The notes under the pieces: model-generated
What the model was told of the DNA's origin: nothing
Databases searched by the model: none
Seen by the model: the letters and a program-made list of their open reading frames with translations, nothing else
Position numbers and translations under genes: made by a program
From: Fomitopsis serialis
Lineage: Eukaryota > Basidiomycota > Agaricomycetes > Polyporales > Fomitopsidaceae
Reading direction: 5' to 3'
Length of the DNA: 64,000 bases
Assembly: GCF_022376445.1 (NCBI RefSeq)
Contig: NW_025954993.1
Span: 124,001-188,000 of the forward strand
Shown: one piece after another, positions 25,315-38,759 of the stretch
How positions within the stretch are numbered: the stretch's first letter is position 1
Layout of the letters: the number at the start of each line of letters is the position of its first letter

Positions 25315-28300
25315 ACATGGGGCTAGCAAAGGCATAAGTCGTCAGCAAAGACCGAGTACACGAGGTGAGATACCACGTACCGCCTCGCAGCCAGGACCAT
25401 CTGCCAGTGTGCCTTGTACCCCCGCAGTGTCGCCCGCCGCGTCTCCACGCTGCATTGCTACACCACGAGCCGACTCCGACGTTGGCGCCTGTAAACCCGC
25501 AACGCGATCTCCGAAGATCAACGGTTCGAAAACACTCCTGCGTGGTATTGCGCGGGATGATGGGGAGGGGCTGACGGGGCAAGGAAAAGCTGCGTCTGCT
25601 GGATCGAGGACGCGAACATAATGCCTGTGGTACGTGCGTGGTTCGCTGGACGAATTTCGAGTATCGAAGGAGGGGCGCTGCAACCCTCGCATGAGCGTGG
25701 CAACTTACGTAGATCGCGCCGTGACTACGCAACTGCGATCACTCTCCGAACCCCACACGTCCTTGCATCTTGTCTGGAGCCCCCGGGAGGAGCGGAACGC
25801 GATAGCTTCCCCGGTTCCGTCCTCAGGCACACGGGGCTGGACGTGTAGCTGCCACAGATTGACAAGTCTCCGCGTCGCAGAGGTGTATGAGGCGTTTGAC
25901 GTGGCTCGACGTCGTCGTGGACACGTCCTAGCGTAGTACTACAATGGCATAAGCATCGAGTCGACGTCTCAGGTATGGCACGAGAACGGGGTGAAACATG
26001 CCTCATCGATGTTCAAAGCCATGGCGAGATCCATTGGAAAGTGTGGGCCCACCCATCACCGTCATCGCGCTGAAATGAGCGCGAACGCGTGGTCTGGCGG
26101 TGATAACGAGACACGGTGGACGCACTTGTCTAGGAAGAGAAGGGACAGTGTCGGATGCGGGTCTAAAGTTTAGTTCGCAAGAAGGATGTCGGGCTATCCG
26201 TGAGCGCGTACCTGTATTCGACCGAGCCTTGCGACGGTCAGGCTGAAGACCGGTTGCTCGATAGGCAACCGCCGTCCGTTTGACGGCCCCGTCGGTTGGG
26301 AATCCCTGCGGCGAAGTCACGAATACCTATTCGGAAGATGTTTCAGCGACATGCCAGTGTGCATAGTGCAGGGTAAGATCAACGCACCCTAGAATCTAAT
26401 ATAGGCTATGCCACATGGCCAGGTGGTGCCGAGCCGATGGTGAGTTTAAGCCCTACGAAAGTCTACAATAGCCTGCACGCCAGCGTGACCACATACTACG
26501 TGTTGAGCATCATAGCACTGGCAGGAGAGCTCGACTGCGGACAACGGCTCAGCTCGAAAGATCCGCAGACGTTGCTCCAGGAGAGGTGAGACGTACTAGA
26601 CGATGACAAATGCCTCCGGGGGCCGCGGAATCTGGACTGCTGTCTAATCGGCGAGATCGAACATATGCAGGGCCGCGTAGGGGTCTTCTGCGCCGCGCTG
26701 AAGTGCTCTACGGGAAACGAAACGAGTCACGGAATGCCTAGAAGTCGTCTGGTCGCCATCGCGTGTGCCTCCGACAGTGAGCGCGAAGGACGAACCAGGA
26801 GTCGTATACGAAGTCAGCAGCAGAGATCATACCGCCTATGAGAGAAACACCGACAGGCTCCGCCGCCGGCTGTCCTAAGCTGCGGCGGAGGGTTACGCTA
26901 CGGGACAAACCGGAAGGAGCAGAAGCCGGTGAAGAACACTTGTAATGTCTACATAAGTGGGGCCCGGCCTAGACCTCAGTGACAATGACTGGAAGGTTCT
27001 GTCGATGTATTTTCAACCCCACTGTACATTATATCAGGAATCTATTGGATAAAAAAGATAGTTATCGCAAACCTGAATGAGTTGAAAGGGGACATGGTCG
27101 AAGAAGGAGCCCGCCTCGTTGCCGACGAGCGAGCGTTGGCCAGACAAGGAGTTGGAGTCGAGACCCTTGTCCTCGATGAAACAGACGTAGCTGTAGAACC
27201 GAGGGACGATGGACTGCGAAGTTCCGAGTAGAGGCGTACAGAAGAATGTCGGTGTGGTGTTGTTGCCGTGCGGGTGGAGAGACGAGCGGGTGGAGAGATG
27301 AGGTGTGGTGTTGCGTAACGTACCAGGATGCGTCCGTCCACTGCGTGCGGCGATTGGTGCTCTCCTACGGAAAAGGTGCTCGCTTAGTTTCCGTGTCGAG
27401 GATCCCCGCCTTCAGAGCGACCCCGTTCTTGCCGGCGGTACCCTCGGTGGTATGTCGAACGCTCACTGTGCTACCAGCGTGACGTCGTCTTCCTCGTAGG
27501 CTCTAACAAGGGAGCCCCCATCGGCCTGCTAATGTCATGATTGATAAGATGGAATGTATAGAGTATATCACATACGTACGACGCTGTCCGACAGACTTGC
27601 GACAGACTGGCTGACCGTATATATGGGTCTACGGAAGTCGATGACAGGCCGTTCAGAGGTCACGGTCAAGCTTGCGACGGCACTTGCAAAATGTACCAGT
27701 GACTTGTGATATAGCTATATGATCACAGCGCAAGAAGGGTGAGAAAGGCGACTCGCGCTATTGTGTGTTGCTCCACTCACCAAGGCCCAGCCCTCCTCGT
27801 CCGATCCCGAACTCCCCTGCGTTTCCTGCTGGCCTACTCAGCGACCACCTCCCCTACATTCCGTCATTCCAGCATGGCCGTTGGTGCGCGGCGCGCAATG
27901 ATACCGGTGCTCTCCACGTGTGGCTCGAGGGCGTACTGCAGAATAGCGATGAGTAGTCGAGGACAGCGCAGACGCGCACAACGGACGACTGGTAAAGATG
28001 TGATCTTGAGCGTTTCGCGGATGCTAACTCCTCCTCCAGTAACGCCGACCTACTTAGTAGCATTTGTCGCTTCGTCGAGTTCCAGCCGTCGTGTTGACTA
28101 GGAGAGACTGTCGCATCTGTCAAACATGGTGTGCGCAGGAGGTGGTCAGCTCTGTCGAAAACGCAAGTCGTGGGCGGAAGCATTAAGCAAGGTTGAAGCG
28201 TGCGGGACGAGCGCCAATCCGCGGTCACGAGCGCTCCTGTCAGACCCCCTCTCACCGGGTCACCCTCTGGAGGCACACCTTCGCAATCGGACCAGCCTAT

Positions 28301-29900
28301 CTGACGCATCTACAGTAACCAGTCTCGCGCTCGCAACAAATTCGCGCATCACTCGAGTAGGTCAAGGATCCCGAGCTCCCGGGCGGCCGCCCTCTCCACC
28401 GTGTCACAGAGGCTCGAATCTGACTTTGCCTTGCGGTATTGGAACACGCACATGAAGTGCAGATTCCGCTGTCTCGCCTTTTTCGAAGTCGAGCGCAGAT
28501 TCGTGAGGTCAGAGGTCCGTGCGAGCGGGACGCGGCCGCGTTCGTTATTCATTCCATCCTCTCAAATTTCAATCCCTACTTACTTACGGATTCCATAAGT
28601 GGACGGGCCTAGACCCTTGACACAACCTCCGAGCCATGCTTTGGCAACCGAAGAGAGGATTGTTTGACGTGAGTAGCTCACGACACAGTACTTGCCGACT
28701 TCCCACTCACGTTCGCATCCCTCAGCGAGCATTTGAACAGCCAGACTTCGTATGTGGGATACTGGCGAGATTGGCGAAGGTGCTGTGGGCCAACGAATCA
28801 CATTATTCAGGTACTTTCTACGCACCAGGGCTCCAGTACGTGGCGCATAGTCCGATGAGCCCGGAACTGCTCGCCAATTGGCAGCTTGAACGGACGTCCA
28901 ACGACACGCCATGGAAGGACAGTACCGCATTGCGTCGAACCAGCGTTGATGCGGCTCTGCTCCGGATCTGCGCCGTGGGCATAACTGTAGCTGTAAAAGA
29001 ACTCAGTGTCCCGAAGGCTCTCGGATGTCTTATTCCCGGTCGACTCCACTGCGCAAGCCTGCCTACTGCTGTTGGGGTGCCGCCCGACATATTGGCCGGG
29101 AAAATGACTGGTGAGTCGTGCGCATTCTCTCGTGATGGACCATCCAGCCCGAACTCAGTGCTGTCGCTTTCATCATTCCCAAAATCGGCATCCTCATTGT
29201 GGATACTTGTGCGTTTGCGAGGTCAACCCATATGACACACCTGACAGCTTCGATGTCTCTGTCCGTTGAGGACCTGTTGCTGCTGCTAAATTATACGACT
29301 CCAGCAAGCTCTCATCGATGTTCACACTTACTCGCGCAGAGAGATGGTACGCACACAGCCACTCAGGAATCCTATCGTGTTCATTGCGCATTGACGAAGA
29401 CCACACGCAGGCTATCCTACGCCTCGGCCCAATCACGCTTTCCCTGTAGGTACAATATCGCTCCCGGAACGGGATAATACCGATGACATCGAGCAATCAA
29501 AATTACGAAGGCATGAACCTTCCTTCCCATGTTACTCCGCGGTGTTTCCGCCCATTTGAGGACCACAGACTCGGACGAGGTGGCATACGTCCTCGCGTCG
29601 TCGACGTGTGGTAGCCACTTTCGGTGCGCTTCCGTGGACAGCCCGAATCGTCGCGTCCCCTACCCAAGCTCGCGTGAGACTGTGTGTCTGAGCCCGCCAC
29701 ACGCAGCTGCCTTTCACTCTGCCACGTCGTCTCGCTCTCCCCGTTGCCTCTCTCTACACTGGTCACCATCCGACGCCGTCATGGACCCGTCCGAGGTGCG
29801 CACTCTCATTCTTCGCTGGCACAGCAGGAAGACTGACTGTATTTCATTGTATCCGTACATTGCGTAGCAGTCGTCGGACCACTCTTCTGTCCGATCCAAC
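25315..29900. other. Upstream flank of copy C; no intact gene recognised
   Basis: Contains the repeated blocks described for the left arm. The best preserved broken frame is on the minus strand at 27240-27050 (IVPRFYSYVCFIEDKG through FFDHVPFQLIQ, then a GTTTGC donor-like border). The segment 28530-28620 is the unoccupied equivalent of the LINE insertion site at 44593-44605 and 55689-55701. Confidence 0.5.
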
Positions 29901-29919
29901 CAATGTATCGAAGGAGACC

Positions 29920-32900
29920 CGGAGACTCTCGGCCCTAAGCCAGCGTCTGCGCCTTCCATTGCCTTCCATCGTACGAGCACTAGCGAAAATGCTTGCTTTC
30001 CGTCTGGGTTGCCAGTGAGTATAAGCGAAGCTGAAGGGCGAACAGGATCACTTACCTGTATACACAGGCATCAAATCCAGTCGGCACGAGCACTGCGGGA
30101 GTCTCAGGCTCGTCGCCCCATGACACCATGCCTGTGGCTTCAAATGAGGTGAGCGTGAACAGTAATTATCCAACTGCGTGTCAATATCTGACAGACATCA
30201 GAAGGGTTTGAATGTGCGGTCGGATACCGGTGGAACGAAATACTCGCCTGAGTCGGCAGACCACTCGGCGAAGGATGCGACAACGCCGTCGGAAATGGAG
30301 AGCGCTCTATACAACGTACTCGAGAAGTTTATGAAGGCGCGGGAGCCGCAAACGCCGTCGGCCACGATGGATGAACCTGCTTTGTTCAAAGTATTCGAGA
30401 AGTTCATGAAGCCGCGAGACCCGCAAACAGCGCCAGACGCGTGGTTGAAGTTGGCAGATACAGCGTGGGCCTACGAAAAGGACCGTGCAGAACGATGGCG
30501 GAATGAAATCAATACCCTCCTCGTCTTTGTGAGTCACGCTCACGCCTACGTTCTACATGGTGATCCGGCAACGAGCAACCGAGATGGTAATGATTCCCTT
30601 GCAGGCCGGCTTGTTTTCCGCTGTCCTCACCGCTTTCGTGGTTCAGTACTATGCCGTTCTGTTGCCAACACCTGACCCCAACACGGCCATCCTGGAGCGC
30701 ATATCCGCGCAACTCGGTAACACGGCTACGAACGCCGTTGTCATGGCCGCCAATGCCTCGAATTCGGTGCCGATGCTGACGGTTCTTACGAACTCCTCAT
30801 CTACAAGCTTTCCCTCGCCACCCGCTGCGCCCCGCTGGATAGCTGCGCTGTGGTTCGTCGCCCTGATCTTCAGTCTCAGCGCTGCGTCCGTCGGTTTAGC
30901 CGTGAACCAATGGCTGAACTTCCACGCGACGGAGAAAGCTGGGCTGCAAGACGCATCCCAAAAGGCTTGGACGTGGCAGCTCCGTAGGCACGCAATGGAC
31001 AAGTGGCAAGTGGAGCGCATGGTCAGCATCCTTCCGTTTCTCCTGCAGGTCGCCCTCGTCCTCTTCGTTGTCGGGATTGTCGGCTACCTCTGGGAGCTTG
31101 GCCTCGACATTGCCGTTCCGAGTACGATCTTTGTCGGTGCCTTGCTTATCTTTCTAGCTTTCACCTCCATGTCACCTGCATTAGTCGATTACAGTGCCTA
31201 CAAGTCGCCCCAAGCGTGGTGGATCCGCAAGGCCTGCAAACCCATGTGGCTGGTGGTTCACTGGGTCCTCCTGCAGTTGTGTCGGACGGTCTTTCTCTTC
31301 ATCGACCGAGTCGACGGCTGTATTATTTCTCTGACTAGGTCTCGGTCCGATCGCGTAAAGCGCATATACCATCGGATAAAAAAGATCCGCGATCATTCCC
31401 TCCCTCAGCGTCGATCGTACGTGCGTACATTGATGGACGCATCTGACTGGCTGGCACATGAACAGTCATGTTTGGGCGACTGGACCACCCGCAGCGAAGC
31501 AAAGTCCCTATTAAAGGACATCTATTCCATTGCAGACGACACAGACGTCCTTCGCGCGATGGCGACCTGCGTGCGGGCGATGCCTATTGCCCGAGCAATC
31601 GAAAATGTGACGGGGATCGGCCAAACTATTTTCGACGCCTTGTCAAAACGACAGAATCCGCGTTCACAGGCATCCGGACCCTCTGTGTCGGCATCTGGTA
31701 GTCAACTGCAATCCGATGGTTTGGACAGCACCTCTACGGCTTTGATAGGTCGCATGGCGCTGGACACGTTCACTCGCGCGCACACAGAACTTGATGACAG
31801 CCCTCTTGACTTGGACTCCAACCGTTGCTTAGCCGGACTCATTCGCGCTATGCCTCTCACCGATGGAAGCAAGGCCTGCATGACTTTGTTTCAGCATCTA
31901 GACAATGATCGACTGTCTCCGGAACAACGAAGGGCCACATTGGATGTTGTACAGAACATTTACATGCCGGTTGACTTCCTCGCGGAGGACAGGGACTACT
32001 TTGAACCTATGATGCAGGAGGCGAGAAAATACGAGTGTGCGCCGCATACCGAGCTCTATCGTCTGCGCGACCTTCACAGTAAGTCAAAGATCGCTTCAAT
32101 CACAAGGGGCGTAAGCTGAAATTCGACATAGACTGGGTATGCATGCAGACTGCACTCACGACGGTATACGCACACCGCGACCCTGTATCCACCATTCAAA
32201 TCATAACAACCGTTGTGGCCATATGCATGTTGTCCGTCAAAAACGGGCACACATTGCCAGCCGAGCCGTCGAGGGGAGCTTACCTGGCCAACATGCTCCG
32301 CCGATTTGACGAGTACTTGGCTACCCTCCGCCGCAAGGAGATGCGAGACGCTGTGCAACACCTCTCTCCCGCGGCCATATACAGACTTGATTGGGTATTG
32401 TGTCGCATGGCCTTCGGGGACATCTATGGATCCTTGAGTACGACTGAGATTCGCCGGAACGTCATGATGTCGACAAATCACATCGAGCGGCGACTCCAGT
32501 GGCTGCTGGGATGCGATGAGTGGACGCCACCAGGGACGGTCCAAGGGTTCAGCGTTGACTTGCAATGGTACGTGAAGTGGACACAACAGCGCCTAGAACG
32601 ACATCATGGGGACTCGAAAGGATGGCTCGAATGCGCTCCAGATGAGCCCCAGAACGAAGGCGATCGATGCGTCGACTTCCCGCAGGCGGCTGACCCAGAG
32701 CCTACATCGGAAGCTGAGGAAGAGCAGGACCCACCGGAGCTGCGAACGGACAGTCCGACGCGATCTATCACTCAGCCCCTGTAAGCAGTGAATCTCATAC
32801 TGCACTCGACCGCCGCTGACGACTCGGAGCTTGTTCTAGCGTTGACGCAGTACACAGACTCGAGGGATCCACGGCGCAGAAGCCGGACATCGAGATGCAG

Positions 32901-33293
32901 CCCGTAGGAGTTGGCTCGAACTCAGCACCCGATGCCCCCAATGCGACGTGCACCGCAGCAACAGCCGTCAGCGGAGTCACGCCGGAGACCGCTACGATGC
33001 TCAACGGATCGTCGCAAGGGTCGGATGCAGCCCAGACCGAGCACTCGCAGCCACTAGATGCTACCGAACCGCGTGCAAACGACTCCGATGTCGCACGCGG
33101 AGTCGCAGAGACAGGAACATCCGCGGACGAAGGTCGTCGGGGCGGACTCGCAGGCGCAATCGAGCAGGCGGATGAACGTCAAGGCGGCGACGCGCGTCCA
33201 AGTCAGGAGGTGTTAGCTGCACCGGACGACACACTCACGCAACCGTCCGAGTCGCACTGCGAGCTGGGCAGCGGGAATCAGAACAACTGCTGA
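29920..33293 (+). pseudogene. DUF6535 membrane protein, copy C (frameshift near 32090)
   Basis: Exons: 1 (start unresolved, ends 30014), 2 (30068-30148), 3 (30202-30528), 4 (30605-32780), 5 (32840-33293). Domain order equals copy B: two KFM repeat units, the ERWRNEIN block, four hydrophobic segments from AGLFSAV onward, the WLAHEQ and TCVRAMP helical part, and an acidic tail ending NQNNC. Relative to B, one base is missing between SKSK and the FNHKGRKLKF stretch near 32090, so the first frame ends at 32119 while the correct continuation resumes at once. The IDPKDW codons plus the following intron of B are absent as a clean deletion at about 32612, leaving HHG joined to DSKGW in frame. Exon 1 resembles the first exon of D only weakly and has no ATG at the homologous place. 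Likely a recent pseudogene, or a sequencing error at one base. Confidence 0.8.
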
Positions 33294-36200
33294 TTCGGAG
33301 GTCGTAGGATGCAGGTGTCGAGGTGTACGTCGTGCGTTGCTGGATAGGTCATCGTCGCCGAATGCTGACGTCGATGTCCATTGCAAGCGGGCAGTGTGGG
33401 TCGATTTTTTACGAACCGTGACCGATGATAGACAAATTTCTCGGTGCAGAACGATGTCTTCGACCGCGATGGGGTGTTTTCTCGTATGTATGCACTTGTT
33501 CTCGACTCGGATGCAGCTGTTCGTGACGTTTTGATAAGCTATGGTCTGGGCGTTTCGATACACACGGGCTTACTGAATGTCTACGATGCACCTGTATTCG
33601 CACACCAGATTTCCTGGACCTTCCATGAGTGAGGTGATGCTGTCCGTTGTTCGTATCGTGCTGCGTACTACATAGTTCGTTCCGTACTATTGCAAACCAC
33701 CTCCCGTACGTCTGTTTGGAAATCTTGTTGAACTATCGCATGTCAATGTAACGCACCATGTTCCGTCGTCCCGTCGAGCAATTTGCGACAAGCAAGAGCG
33801 GGTTGAAGGGGAAAAGAATCATATTGTGAGTTCCGAACATACTTCGCGGGGCCGTTACAACATGTGCCGCCGCGTCCACTAGACAACACTATCTGCAGTC
33901 TTCTATGCTACCCTTGGGATAGCAACACTCGTACGTCGCGCCGGGCCGACGGACGTGCGTCGGTCACTGCTGCACCAGCATCTGCGTAGACAAGTGAGGT
34001 ATAGGACATACCGTAGTCTCGTCCCTCAGTCATCACCACTCCCGCTCTCATGAGCCTCGCATGCAGCGAGTCGCAGCCTTCCCGTCTCCTCTGGAACTCT
34101 CTTCCTCCATGTACTCATGCCTGGAATCCTGGCGGAAGGGAATCACCTTCGACGCGGTACCACTTGACGCGACTGTCGAGCGTGAAGCCAGTTCAGTCGA
34201 GGAGGCGGATGCTGGGCAGCGCTCGCGGATGAGTTGACATTGTGGATAGAGCGTGAAGTGAGTATATACATCCAAAGGGATCTGTAACGGAGCAGGAAGC
34301 CGGGAACTGTAGACAACCGAGACAGGACGTACCGCCGGCAGGAGGCCTCAGAGTCACAGGCGGTGGGAGCTCAGACGACGTCATCCGACTCCTTGAATCG
34401 GACCGCCTAATGGGGATTCCATCAGTGTGTATGCGCACGAAGACGGGGCGGCTTGAAGTCCAAGGCGGTATGCGATGTCCAGGACGACCCCGAGGCAGAC
34501 GTCAGCTGAGCCCAGCGTCCCGCCCGTCATGCGCCCGTGTTCTTGTGGCGGCGGCGTGCTTCGTGCGACTCGGGAGATGCGTGTGCAGCTCAACAAGTTG
34601 CGATGTCGATTGAGGGTCGGGGAGTGGTGGATGGCAATGTTGCCCGGCGCCAACTGCCAGAGCTCGTCGAGGGTCCGCCGTCTCCGACAATCGTCCGAGG
34701 CGCGTCTTGGGCGCGTCGCAGGCCGTCGTTCCCCTCCACTGATGACAGTACAGTACTTGACCCTCAGCGAGAACGTTCGAACTATCGCGCATCTTCTTCT
34801 CCTCGCCGTGCTACGCTGGCAGTCGCCGTCCACGTAGCCTCCCAATGGCACCCACCTCAAGAGCCCCGCCTCTGCTGCACTCCTCCCCGGCTACTCGCCA
34901 ATACTCTACGCATACCTGCGTACGCTTCCTCTGGCCCCGCTCATGGATATAACTTGAAGACCTCCCGCTACGTTAGCCTTCATCCCTGGCCAGTCCTCGT
35001 ACCCGCCCTCCCAGGAATGTCGACTGCTGAACGACATCAGTCCCACCGGCGTGCCACCTCGTATCTCTGTGCGCTCCTGCCCATTCGGCTTGCTGTGAGC
35101 ATACTCACTTACGAGTCTCTCGACTACCTGAAGTAAGCATTGTCAGGTTCTTTGCTGGAGTAACCCTCCTGTTGATTGTCGAGTACCGTGGGCGAAGCCG
35201 CATGCGTGTCTTCGCTCGTTGTCCTTCAAGTGGTAGTGGTCGGCCAGGGCAGTGATTACGGGTGAGTACCGCGCCTCTGTAACGCGCAACGGACGATAAC
35301 ATGAGCCGGGACATGAGACAGGTAAGGCTACGTGCCAGCAAAGCTAGCTCAAAACCGGAGATGTGCTACTGGTAAGTAGGTTGTCCAGAATCAAGCCTCG
35401 CCTTCAGATCTGACTCACTCTCTACTCTTCTCGTGGCCGGTATCGCCATAAGCATCCGCTGCTTTGTCGACTCTCACGAGACTTCGTTTCACAGAGCATG
35501 CACTCAGCTCAAATGCGTATTAACATCGGCTGATCGGCGGCGGGTCGATAGGGACGTCCGTCATTCGAGGCAAAGTGTCGATCAAGAGACACTGTGACGA
35601 AGCGGATTCCGCCTCAGTCCGCCGAGCCCCGCGCGCGATCGAGCGTAGTATTGCCCGGCCATCACTCCGATACAACCGTTCCACTGGTACCACAACATAG
35701 GCTGCGAGTATTCAACCACGTTCCTCCCGACTGCCTGCATGCTCGTCATCCACGGCGGCCCACCGATTCACACGGAGTGCGACGAACGCGCTCTGTTCGT
35801 GAATCATACTAATCGAAGATGCCTTCATGCACACAGAGGTCGCTGCCAGCTCACTCGCATGACGCGTCTAATCTTCATCGCGATCGCCGACTCGCGGCGT
35901 GTCCCACTGCGTCTCTGTAGAATCACGGTATACACCCGCGCCTCCAAGACCGGTGCATACAGCTGACCCGGTCCCCACGGCGGGCGTACTCGGTGTCGGT
36001 CCCGGGGATGAACAGTATCTGGTACTTGTGGTGAGTCCAATTCGTTGATAGCGCACAATGCCGCGATGTTTGATGTCCCCATCGTTGGACACATGCAGTC
36101 GTAGCGCGTAAGTATTTGCTCCCTTGTAGTCCTACTCGCGCAGGCTGCCGTATCGTTCAGTATACATGCAATTTTGTCTGATCATCCTTTAGTGTGCGCA

Positions 36201-37390
36201 ATTCCCGGTTGTCTACTGTGCAGGCGTCGTCATCAGAGATCAACCCCATCAGTACCCTCCTGGCCACGATGACTGGATGTCAGCCATCTCGAATCGAACG
36301 CGAGGCTGCGCAGAACCCGCAGATTACATATCCCGGCTCAAGGCGAGTCGTCGATCGAGGAGGTCCGAAAAGCGTGGTATGTTTCGCATCTTGATTCGTC
36401 ATTCTGGCTGTTAATATCACTCTCCGTTATGAAGTACCTCATAGGGACCCGACGCGTCGTTTGCGACAGGCCCCTTGTACTCAAAACGGAAGGCGATGTC
36501 CGACTCGTAGGTCCGAGTAGACGACGTCTTGTCCCGGAGGTATGGAGCAGCTCACAACGAAGGCTGTCCAGACGCCAATTGAGGTGTGATCCCCGTTCCT
36601 CGCAGTGACGTTTGTGCCCCCGCCATTGTGATGTCTGCGCGCACGCCCCCGTATTTTGTAAACACAGGACCATACCACTCCCTTCGGCTTCGGGCAGCCT
36701 CTGACAGCGTCAGTGATTGCGCATTATTCACTGATGCACCGTCCGTTGCCAATACCCACCCATTTATTACTCAATGTCATGTATCAAGCTGCTCGTAGCG
36801 GTCATGAAGCGGGTCGACTATGGCGAGACATGAGTGTCCATTTGATACGCGCGGTGTCCGAATACAGTTGGCTGCATTCAGCATCAACGGAACCTCGTTA
36901 CATAACGCTCGAATGTGTCTCGAGCACACAACATCAATACCGCCTCTCCGCTTCTACAGAACCGGAAAAGAAATGCTACATATGATCATGAGTGGATGTG
37001 AATGTGTTCCCCGACACAAGCAGCATCTCGACTCGCATTGCTGAGGTTAAGGAGGACATTCGGTACCTTGAGATCGTGCTACCAATTAGCAAAGCGACAT
37101 TGAGAGTGATGGTTCTGTACTCACGGGTTCCACACGACGGTACGGGTGAGGATGCACGGTTGCAAGGATGTCAATCCGTGTCACCTCGGGCGCCCTCGTC
37201 ATCTCGATCCTTGGGTTGCGCCTCTCCGGCATTTATCTGTGTAGCTGGCAGGCTAGTATGTATACCTCGCATGTACTGTCTCCACTTGCGTCGCACGTAC
37301 TGCCTCCAACTGCGGAGTTTTTGGAAGTTGTGCACAGTGCTATAAAGAGTACTTCAGCCTTCTCCGCAATTTGACCAAGTCCCCGGTACT
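33294..37390. other. Downstream flank of copy C and unassigned DNA
   Basis: 33294-34740 is the unit's downstream flank, matching the flanks of B and D. From 34740 to 37390 I recognise no gene. A minus-strand stretch at about 36640-36400 has a protein-like frame (NVTARNGDHTSIGVWTAFVV then PPGQDVVYS) that shifts frame into SDIAFRFEYKGPVAND-like sequence, suggesting a broken gene I cannot name. Confidence 0.45.
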
Positions 37391-37396
37391 ACGTAC

Positions 37397-38755
37397 CTTA
37401 ATATACCTCGTGCATGCGAGCGTGGCATCTTCTGCCAAACGAGATCATCCCACCGATTGCATAGATCTCGTAATGCCGAACTCGTTCCAATATGCTCATA
37501 GCCAGATTCCCAAGTATTGTTACCTTGGCGAATGCCTAGACAGATGCCGCGCGACGCAACGTTACTGGAGAAGTGTTTCTCCTGCAGGATACTGTCCAAT
37601 CGCGCCAGTACATCATCTTGCTGCATCGTCGTCAGCATAACATCCAAGTCATCGACAATGTGGTCTGTCCGAAGCAGGAACATGACAGACATAGCCTGGA
37701 AGTGTTTCGAGGTGATGCGAGACAGGATATGTGGGATCCAGGGCCATGCGGCGAAGGGGTGGCACAGCCATATCTCCAACCTCCACAGATGGTCGTAGTG
37801 TGAAAGGTTGTAGTGTCGCTCTGTAGGAACACAACAATCAGCCAAGTGGCTCGAGAGATAACTGAGACGACTTTCCGACTGTGGCTTCCATTGTACCATC
37901 ACGAACAGGAATACTGGGATAGAGATGGAGCGTAACCACTTCTGCAGATGTGGAACTCGTATCCAGCACAGTCTGGCTTCTGCTGGCTGCCGAGGGAGGA
38001 TCCAACTCCGAGTCGCTGTCCACCCCAAGAACGAGATCGCGCACTCGGGAAGCCCGACTGATCTGCACGAAGAGGTCTTCGACTGCTGGTGCAACCCATC
38101 GCACATCGAGAGCCTCCATATTTGCGCAGTTCAGTGGGAGAGAGACCGGGGAGACTTGCTGTTTCTGCAAGCAACTGACATTGAAGCACCATAAGTCTCT
38201 AAGCCTCGGGAGTGCTGAAACGAGGCGGGACAGCTGGGTGACACTCGACAAGGTGAGATTGATGATGAATAGAGTGTTAATGCAGCTGAACGCAGCTAGG
38301 TAGCCGATGTCCTCCGTTCGGACCGAGCCGATGGTCCACTCCGCATCTTCAATGGTGATCCGCGACAACCTAGGGGCCTTGCCCGCGAGCATGGCGGCAA
38401 ACGTCCCTAGGTGCCCGATCGGTCGACGTTCCCCGGGTGATGCACCCGATATAACAACCTGTTGAACGACCTCACGGAGACGCGGTCTTTCGCGAAGTGT
38501 CTTGGAGAGAGATAGGACGTCCTTCCGGTCTCGCAGATGAATGCGTTGACGCAGATGATACCACGTCAGGTAGTACCAGTCTTGACATACGAGTGCGCAC
38601 GATATGAGAGTGGTCAGATGTGGATCACCCCTTGTGTAACCGATATTCCATCCCGTAGCTATGTGGTCGATGATCCGTTCACAGACCTCCACAGGAAGCC
38701 GCGAGATCGAAAGACCTTGAGAGGAGCCCTCAGACGTTGCGGCTGTGCTATATGC
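37397..38755 (-). CDS. F-box domain protein, agaricomycete LRR type
   Basis: The minus strand begins with a Ser-rich leader and an F-box-like segment (LSISRLPVEVCERIIDHIA, then LTTLISCALVCQDWY), followed by leucine-rich spacing (KAPRLSRITIEDAEW, INTLFIINLTLSSVTQLSR, LRDLWCFNVSCLQ). The first frame ends at 37838. A GTACAA donor near 37890 with a CCTACAG acceptor near 37813 gives an in-frame junction into the second exon. That exon has typical C-terminal landmarks (WLCHPFAAWPWIPHILSRI, DDLDVMLTTMQQDDVLARLD, QKMPRSHARGIL). Coding similarity stops at a GTACGT motif at 37396, where another intron or the end may lie. The apparent start is a GTG, so the 5' end is unresolved. The F-box role is in SCF ubiquitin ligase substrate choice. 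No disabling change is seen in the part described. Confidence 0.7.
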
Positions 38756-38759
38756 CACA

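Larger units (their letters stand above)
25315..34740 (-). repeat. Right arm of large diverged inverted repeat (contains DUF6535 copy C)
   Basis: Reverse complement of 8030-17190, as anchored under the left arm. The inner end is near 25315 and the outer end near 34740. About 45 bases around 36595-36640 (minus) additionally match 7979-8025 (plus). The right arm may therefore continue after an insertion of about 1.9 kb, but this is a single short match. Confidence 0.72.

Noticed and set aside
32071..32125. Intron explaining the copy C frame change (AGTAAG donor-like)
   Set aside because: The same bases are coding in B and D, and removing a segment here does not restore the frame with any AG acceptor nearby; a one-base deletion is simpler.
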